A stretch of 64,000 nucleotides of DNA from positions 186,001 to 250,000 of the forward strand of contig JBALVY010000003.1 of the NCBI GenBank assembly GCA_036960375.1, read 5' to 3'. The notes below the pieces were generated by a model. That model had not been told where the DNA came from. It saw nothing but the letters and a program-made list of their open reading frames with translations, and ran no database searches. Both the position numbers and the translations under genes were made by a program. Source of the stretch: CAWVSB01 sp036960375 (lineage in GTDB: Bacteria; Pseudomonadota; Gammaproteobacteria; Pseudomonadales; CAWVSB01). Below are positions 60,150-64,000 of this stretch, in pieces (the first letter of the stretch is position 1; the number at the start of each line of letters is the position of its first letter).

Positions 60150-60533
60150 TCAGCTTTGATCGGCTGTTGTGTCGTGACCATCTTCTTCTATTAGCTGTTT
60201 GGCTTTTTCGATGTCCAGTTCTTCAATGGGCGAGGCCAGGTAGTAGGGTAAAGTGACAGTGGTCTTACTCAGTCTAATCAGCTTGCCGTCCATCAGCCGT
60301 TCAATTGCCGAGTGCAGTGTGTCTTCCAGATTGGCGGGTGGAACTTGATATCTTTGCCTGAGATAGTCGATCAATTCCAGAATTGAATGATTGCCGTCAG
60401 CCAGCGATATCACGATACCCAGCCATTCATCCAATGGTGTAATTTTCTCGGGTTGATCGATGTCTGCCAGTGCAATTTGATCATTCGCTCTGGTAAAAAC
60501 AACTGTGCGATAAAAATACTCGGTATTATCCAT
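60150..60533 (-). CDS. PqqD-like winged-helix hypothetical protein
   Basis: A 127-aa protein whose central part (PLDEWLGIVISLADGNHSIL, ELIDYLRQRYQVPPANLEDT) has the helical winged pattern of PqqD-like peptide chaperones: an acidic-residue-rich helix, a GNHS-type turn and a C-terminal LHSAIERLMDGKLIRLS helix. The tail is acidic. Family assignment is tentative and no radical-SAM or peptide precursor gene lies nearby. The start at 60533 (MDNTEYFY) is preferred over the in-frame TTG at 60545; the ribosome site is weak. Convergent with the molybdoenzyme, stops 4 bp apart. Confidence 0.5.
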   Translation of the reverse strand: MDNTEYFYRTVVFTRANDQIALADIDQPEKITPLDEWLGIVISLADGNHSILELIDYLRQRYQVPPANLEDTLHSAIERLMDGKLIRLSKTTVTLPYYLASPIEELDIEKAKQLIEEDGHDTTADQS

Positions 60534-60572
60534 TAGTAAAACCAATTTTAGGGGTAAATACGCTAGATCGAT

Positions 60573-60980
60573 CTAGCCAAATTGTATAGGCGTGCCTTCG
60601 CGGTCAAAAGCCATAAATCTGGACAGGTCGCCACCGGTTTCGACGGTTTGCATCATCATTTTCAGCGGCTTTTCCGCATCGTCAGAGCTCGGTGGCACAC
60701 CATTTCTGCCAGACAGGCAGGCCAGTAATACAATCTGCCAATCCTGATTCATTGCTTTCGATTCTGCCACTAATTCAGCAAAGCTGCCTAATTCTTCCAG
60801 CGCCCGGTCAACACACATGACTGGCTGTAATTGACCGCCCTGGCCCGACTGATAGCGTTCTGCCTCGTCGCCCTCGTGATCTTTAGGCAGTGAGGCCTCG
60901 AGAAATACAAACAACAGGCGTTGCGGCTCGCTTTGTTGCGCCGCAGCGGCCAGCAGGGATTCGAAATCGGTGATGTTAAT
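60573..60980 (-). CDS. small conserved protein, often labelled ribonucleotide reductase subunit alpha, with ATT start
   Basis: A 135-aa protein. From memory it matches a short family found in Pseudomonas and relatives that databases label as ribonucleotide reductase subunit alpha, though it has none of that enzyme's domains, so the label is doubtful. The family begins MNIT.F..LL.AA; here the codons read ATT-AAC-ATC-ACC, preceded by AAAAGGAA at ideal distance and a TAG three codons earlier than that site. No ATG, GTG or TTG gives this N terminus (the first TTG at 60914 loses 22 conserved residues). I therefore call ATT as initiator. Clear segments: LLFVFLEASLPKD, LQPVMCVDRALEELGSFAEL and LLACLSGRNGVPPSS. 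Confidence 0.72.
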   Translation of the reverse strand: MNITDFESLLAAAAQQSEPQRLLFVFLEASLPKDHEGDEAERYQSGQGGQLQPVMCVDRALEELGSFAELVAESKAMNQDWQIVLLACLSGRNGVPPSSDDAEKPLKMMMQTVETGGDLSRFMAFDREGTPIQFG

Positions 60981-61222
60981 CGGCTTATTCCTTTTGAGGC
61001 GCTAATGAGCACCGTAGGCAGGGGGCTAGCGAGATTGGGATTGTAGCGTGCATAAGATAATTATCCATCACAATTTGCGCAGGAGGGAGCCGCTGACTGA
61101 CCGTAAAAGCTGCCAGTGAATCTTGGTCGGGTGCATATGTCTGTGTTAATCTGCGCCGCTTTTCAGCCCGCTTGTGGGAAATTAATGATACCTGACCGGT
61201 ATTTGCTTGCTCGGAGTAATAA

Positions 61223-61429
61223 ATGGACCGATGGTTGACAGACTATGGCGTGAATATTGGTGTCGGTATTTTGGTCACATTCATGCTTTTTATTGTTTGG
61301 GACCTGGCCAAGAAGAGCAATGCCGGTAAATTCGGCACGATGATTCTTTACATGGGTTTGGCCGTAGGCATTTTTGGCTTTTTGATTAAAGGCGTTATTA
61401 CCCTGCTCATGGAGCGGGGTGGCGTCTAA
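61223..61429 (+). CDS. DUF2788 family small membrane protein
   Basis: A 68-aa protein with two membrane helices (VNIGVGILVTFMLFIVWDLA and GTMILYMGLAVGIFGFLIKG) joined by a short basic loop KKSNAGKF, as in the DUF2788 family. TAATAA before the ATG and CGGAGTAAT as ribosome site support the start. Function unknown. Convergent with the metallophosphoesterase gene. Confidence 0.82.
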   Translation: MDRWLTDYGVNIGVGILVTFMLFIVWDLAKKSNAGKFGTMILYMGLAVGIFGFLIKGVITLLMERGGV

Positions 61430-61436
61430 TTCCTCA

Positions 61437-62783
61437 TTATTTCGGCATACCGAAGCGTTGCTGAAAATCTGATAGTACCAGCTCGAATTCTTCGCTGGCG
61501 TGAAATTGCTCGTCAGTCATAGTGGGTTGTTCATGTTCTTTGTACCAAGCGGCGTAAGGCTCTAGTTCGCTGGACAGCGATTGATAGTGGCTGGAATAGG
61601 TTGTCACTACAATCCGTGGCACTTCCAACGCCAGCTCAAATTGCATCAATCGAAACCAGCCGTCACCCAAGCCTACGGGCTTGCCGGTATACTGGCTGAC
61701 TGCTTGACCTGCGTCTAGCCCTACCTGACCTCGGTCTTGGTAATCTGCCAGTACTTGATACACCTTGTTGCCGTAGTTATTGTCATCTATACGCGTTGCT
61801 TGCCCGTGCTGGTGACCACACAGCAGCAGAAATATTTGATCTTGCTGGCTAATGAGCTTAGTCCATAATTCTTCGGCGCTATTATGATGGCTAGGGTCGA
61901 TACGGTCGAGATCGACGATGGGGTTGGCCTGGCGTTGGCCACTGACATTGAGATAGTCATGGGTGGTGATAATGGTAGGAAGACCGGGGTTGTCCTTTAT
62001 GATATTGCGAACCCATTCAAGTACATCATCGGCGGCCTGCATTTCCAGAGCGAAGTGCAAGAAGCGATAACCACCAGCGCTAAATAGCTGGGCGCTATTG
62101 GCTCCTCCATTGAAACTACCGATATACCAGGGTTTGTCCTTAAAAAACGCACTATTCGAGCCAAAGGCTGAGCGGAAATTATCTAAGCCACCAATATGCA
62201 GCATGCCCAAATCTTCCGGGGTCATGGTTAATTCGCGCGGGGATTTGCTGAGGTTTGGTGGGTACTCGGCTGCGCTCCACATAGCGTCGTAATCATGGTT
62301 TCCCGGCGCGACTCCAAAGGGTATGCCCGTGTCATTGAGGATACGGTAGCCCTCGATAGCCAATGGAATTTCAAGCTCAGTGGTTTTGTCGGTGACTTCA
62401 ATTTCAACGGCAAAGTAGGGGTTCTCTACTGCTTTGAAATCGCGCTGTTGATGATCAGTATCCATGGCCAGCGTCTGGTGCTGCCATACGTCCCCAACTG
62501 AGGCGACAAAGGCAATATGGCCACCCTGTTTTATACTGTGATCGGCAATATATTGCATCTGCTGGATGAACAGCTGGCTGCTGTCGATGGCAAAACCTTC
62601 TGCGCTTTGATGTTTGTAGTCCAGGTAATTCTGGGTATCGGGAATGACCGCGATACTGAAACTGGCCGCTACTTCTGACGTTTGATTTGGGTCGTTTTCA
62701 GTGCAGGCAGACAGGCAGCTTAGTATGAAGACAGCGATGCCCGCACTGACAATGGACTTAAAGTTTTGGTGTGGAGATTTCAT
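61437..62783 (-). CDS. metallophosphoesterase lipoprotein
   Basis: A 448-aa exported protein. The signal peptide (IVSAGIAVFILSCLSAC) ends in a lipobox LSAC, so it is likely a lipoprotein. The calcineurin-like phosphoesterase core is seen in AVIPDTQNY (first metal Asp, about residue 50), VASVGDVWQH, APGNHDYDAMW (about residue 163), TTHDYLN and LLCGHQHGQATRI (about 325), in the usual D-H / GD / GNHD / H / GHxH order, with the first motif reading D-x-Q as in a subfamily. The phosphate-ester substrate is unknown. Confidence 0.87.
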   Translation of the reverse strand: MKSPHQNFKSIVSAGIAVFILSCLSACTENDPNQTSEVAASFSIAVIPDTQNYLDYKHQSAEGFAIDSSQLFIQQMQYIADHSIKQGGHIAFVASVGDVWQHQTLAMDTDHQQRDFKAVENPYFAVEIEVTDKTTELEIPLAIEGYRILNDTGIPFGVAPGNHDYDAMWSAAEYPPNLSKSPRELTMTPEDLGMLHIGGLDNFRSAFGSNSAFFKDKPWYIGSFNGGANSAQLFSAGGYRFLHFALEMQAADDVLEWVRNIIKDNPGLPTIITTHDYLNVSGQRQANPIVDLDRIDPSHHNSAEELWTKLISQQDQIFLLLCGHQHGQATRIDDNNYGNKVYQVLADYQDRGQVGLDAGQAVSQYTGKPVGLGDGWFRLMQFELALEVPRIVVTTYSSHYQSLSSELEPYAAWYKEHEQPTMTDEQFHASEEFELVLSDFQQRFGMPK

Positions 62784-62859
62784 GCCGCGCGCCCAAAAGT
62801 AGATTACGAATGAGCATAACGCAAATGTTCAGGACTATATATTATAGTCCTGTAAGGTA

Positions 62860-63990
62860 TTACTCCGTCGTGACGTCCGAACTGGCAATCACATCGTCCA
62901 ACCATCCGATATAGTCTGCCCGTTGGACAGCCGCAACGGATCTCTTCAGGATTTGCGTCATGAGTTTGTCTTGTTCTTCGTTCATGGCACCAAAGCCTAT
63001 CGATACGACGATCGTCATCAGCGTGTGATAGGTGAAACCTCTATATTGCTGCCAGGCCTCATCAAAATCCAGCTCGACACCATAGGCCGCAAGCCTACTA
63101 ATATAAAATGCCAGCAAGTCTTGTTCGTGTTCTTGTAGTACATCAATGGGCAGTGAATCGATTAAAAAGTATTGTACGTCGCGAACACCCTTACCCCAGT
63201 GCACGGCTTGAAAGTCCAGCATGCCCATTTGCTCACCTGAGACAAAAAAATTGCCGAGGTGACTGTCACCATGAATTAGTGACAAAGGGCCGGAAAACCA
63301 CTCTTCTAATAAAATATCCCAATGAGCCTGAGTTTTTTTGTAAGCAGCAATGATGTCATCCGGAATGATGTCCGGCTGTTTTTTTATACACGGCCCGAGG
63401 GCTTGCGCATTCAGGGTTTGGGAAATACTTTTCATCGGCTGGGATAGAAAAAGATGGTGGGACATCGGTAAGATGGCTTCTCTTTCCTGTTCGCTTAAAC
63501 CGAAGTGGCTGGCATGTAGCTTGGCAAAAGTGTCCAGGCAACGTTTCACCAACTCGATGGAGGGCCCCTCTAACATGTCCAGGTTAGTAAACAGTTGTAC
63601 CGAGCTGTCGGCGTGCAAATTCTCTTGTATTAAGGCAAATCTGGACCCTTGCGACGTAGCAGCATAGGTAATTGGTGTGCGAATGGGTAAGCGGGGCGCG
63701 ACCTGACGAAAGAAATGCACTTCCAGCTCCCAAGAGCCAATCACGCTGAAGAACCAACGGGTAATAAACGATGGACTGGGTAATTTGACAAATAGTGTGT
63801 CGGGTAGCTTATTGTTTGCCTCTGTATCTATTTGGAATACGACGTTATTACAGTTACTGCTGATTGATTGGATATCGAGAGGGCTTACCTCGGTCACCTT
63901 AATGGGACTAACCGGGGGAGACACCGCGTGGCGATTAAGAAAATCGGCTAGATGGTCTTTTTGGAGAAACTTGTCGGTTTTGAAACTCAA
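62860..63990 (-). CDS. ecdysteroid-kinase/phosphotransferase-like protein, start at window edge
   Basis: A protein-kinase-fold phosphotransferase of the APH/EcKinase-like group, at least 376 aa. The catalytic loop is LIHGDSHLGNFFV and the metal Asp is in MLDFQAVHWGKGVRDVQYFL. The first start codon inside the window is TTG at 63990 (MSFKTDKFL); the frame remains open to the window edge, so the true start could lie beyond it. Resembles phosphotransferases found beside acyl-CoA genes, but its substrate is unknown. Confidence 0.8.
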   Translation of the reverse strand: MSFKTDKFLQKDHLADFLNRHAVSPPVSPIKVTEVSPLDIQSISSNCNNVVFQIDTEANNKLPDTLFVKLPSPSFITRWFFSVIGSWELEVHFFRQVAPRLPIRTPITYAATSQGSRFALIQENLHADSSVQLFTNLDMLEGPSIELVKRCLDTFAKLHASHFGLSEQEREAILPMSHHLFLSQPMKSISQTLNAQALGPCIKKQPDIIPDDIIAAYKKTQAHWDILLEEWFSGPLSLIHGDSHLGNFFVSGEQMGMLDFQAVHWGKGVRDVQYFLIDSLPIDVLQEHEQDLLAFYISRLAAYGVELDFDEAWQQYRGFTYHTLMTIVVSIGFGAMNEEQDKLMTQILKRSVAAVQRADYIGWLDDVIASSDVTTE

Positions 63991-64000
63991 GCTGCTGCCA

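Noticed and set aside
60788..61012. Alternative minus-strand ORF of 74 codons with an ATG overlapping the small gene at 60573-60980
   Set aside because: Its sequence is Arg/Ser/Cys-rich and random-looking, while the ATT-started frame matches a known family over its whole length.

Overview
The window looks like a chromosomal segment of a marine-type gammaproteobacterium, perhaps near Cellvibrionales/Spongiibacteraceae. That placement is inferred from gene order and protein style, not from a tree. The block fmdB-aspS-yebC-ruvCAB-ybgC-tolQRAB-pal-cpoB-queE-queC-tRNA-Lys is a classical gammaproteobacterial arrangement. The base composition is moderate and the genes are tightly packed.

Layout. 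Positions 1-13.9 kb hold housekeeping and scattered genes: trpS, a crotonase, an SDR, an AraC regulator, a phosphotransferase, a tandem universal stress protein, small proteins, hemB, an RluA-type pseudouridine synthase, proS with a lytic transglycosylase, a HIT protein and an HU protein with a histone-H1-like tail. Positions 14-26.5 kb hold translation (aspS), recombination (ruvCAB), envelope (Tol-Pal) and queuosine (queE, queC) genes ending at tRNA-Lys. This run is broken by a gene-free, repeat-built island at 16.9-17.7 kb. Downstream of tRNA-Lys (26.5-27.2 kb) are duplicated pieces of the tRNA end and terminator and a frameshifted HigA-like antitoxin.

Positions 27-36 kb are accessory: a porin with an unusual N-terminal domain, a VOC protein, a YkgJ protein, a beta-barrel protein, a SHOCT lipoprotein, TesB, a LysR/ferredoxin-NADP reductase pair, an MBL-fold hydrolase and tRNA-Ala. 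Between these genes lie two small-RNA loci about 4 kb apart (31.4 and 35.4 kb). Each has three hairpins with cytosine-rich loops and the last hairpin is the terminator. They are clear paralogues of each other and are the most interesting find.

Positions 35.8-42.8 kb hold an NAD-dependent formate dehydrogenase operon (fdsGBA-fdhD) divergent from a ModE-like regulator, with two matching operators between them. Positions 42.9-45.6 kb hold a LysR regulator with a class II aldolase and a TauD-type dioxygenase. Positions 47.5-52.5 kb form a pentose unit, tal-xylB-xylA, with a convergent LacI-type regulator; matching operators overlap recognisable promoters of both transcription units. Positions 52.7-64 kb hold class II DAHP synthase, a lipase-like hydrolase, a P450-TetR operon with a palindromic operator on its promoter, a Qnr-like pentapeptide protein, a second molybdopterin oxidoreductase, a gene that seems to start at ATT, a DUF2788 protein, a metallophosphoesterase lipoprotein and a kinase-like protein at the window edge.

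All calls come from reading the sequence and from recalled family knowledge. No database search or folding program was run.
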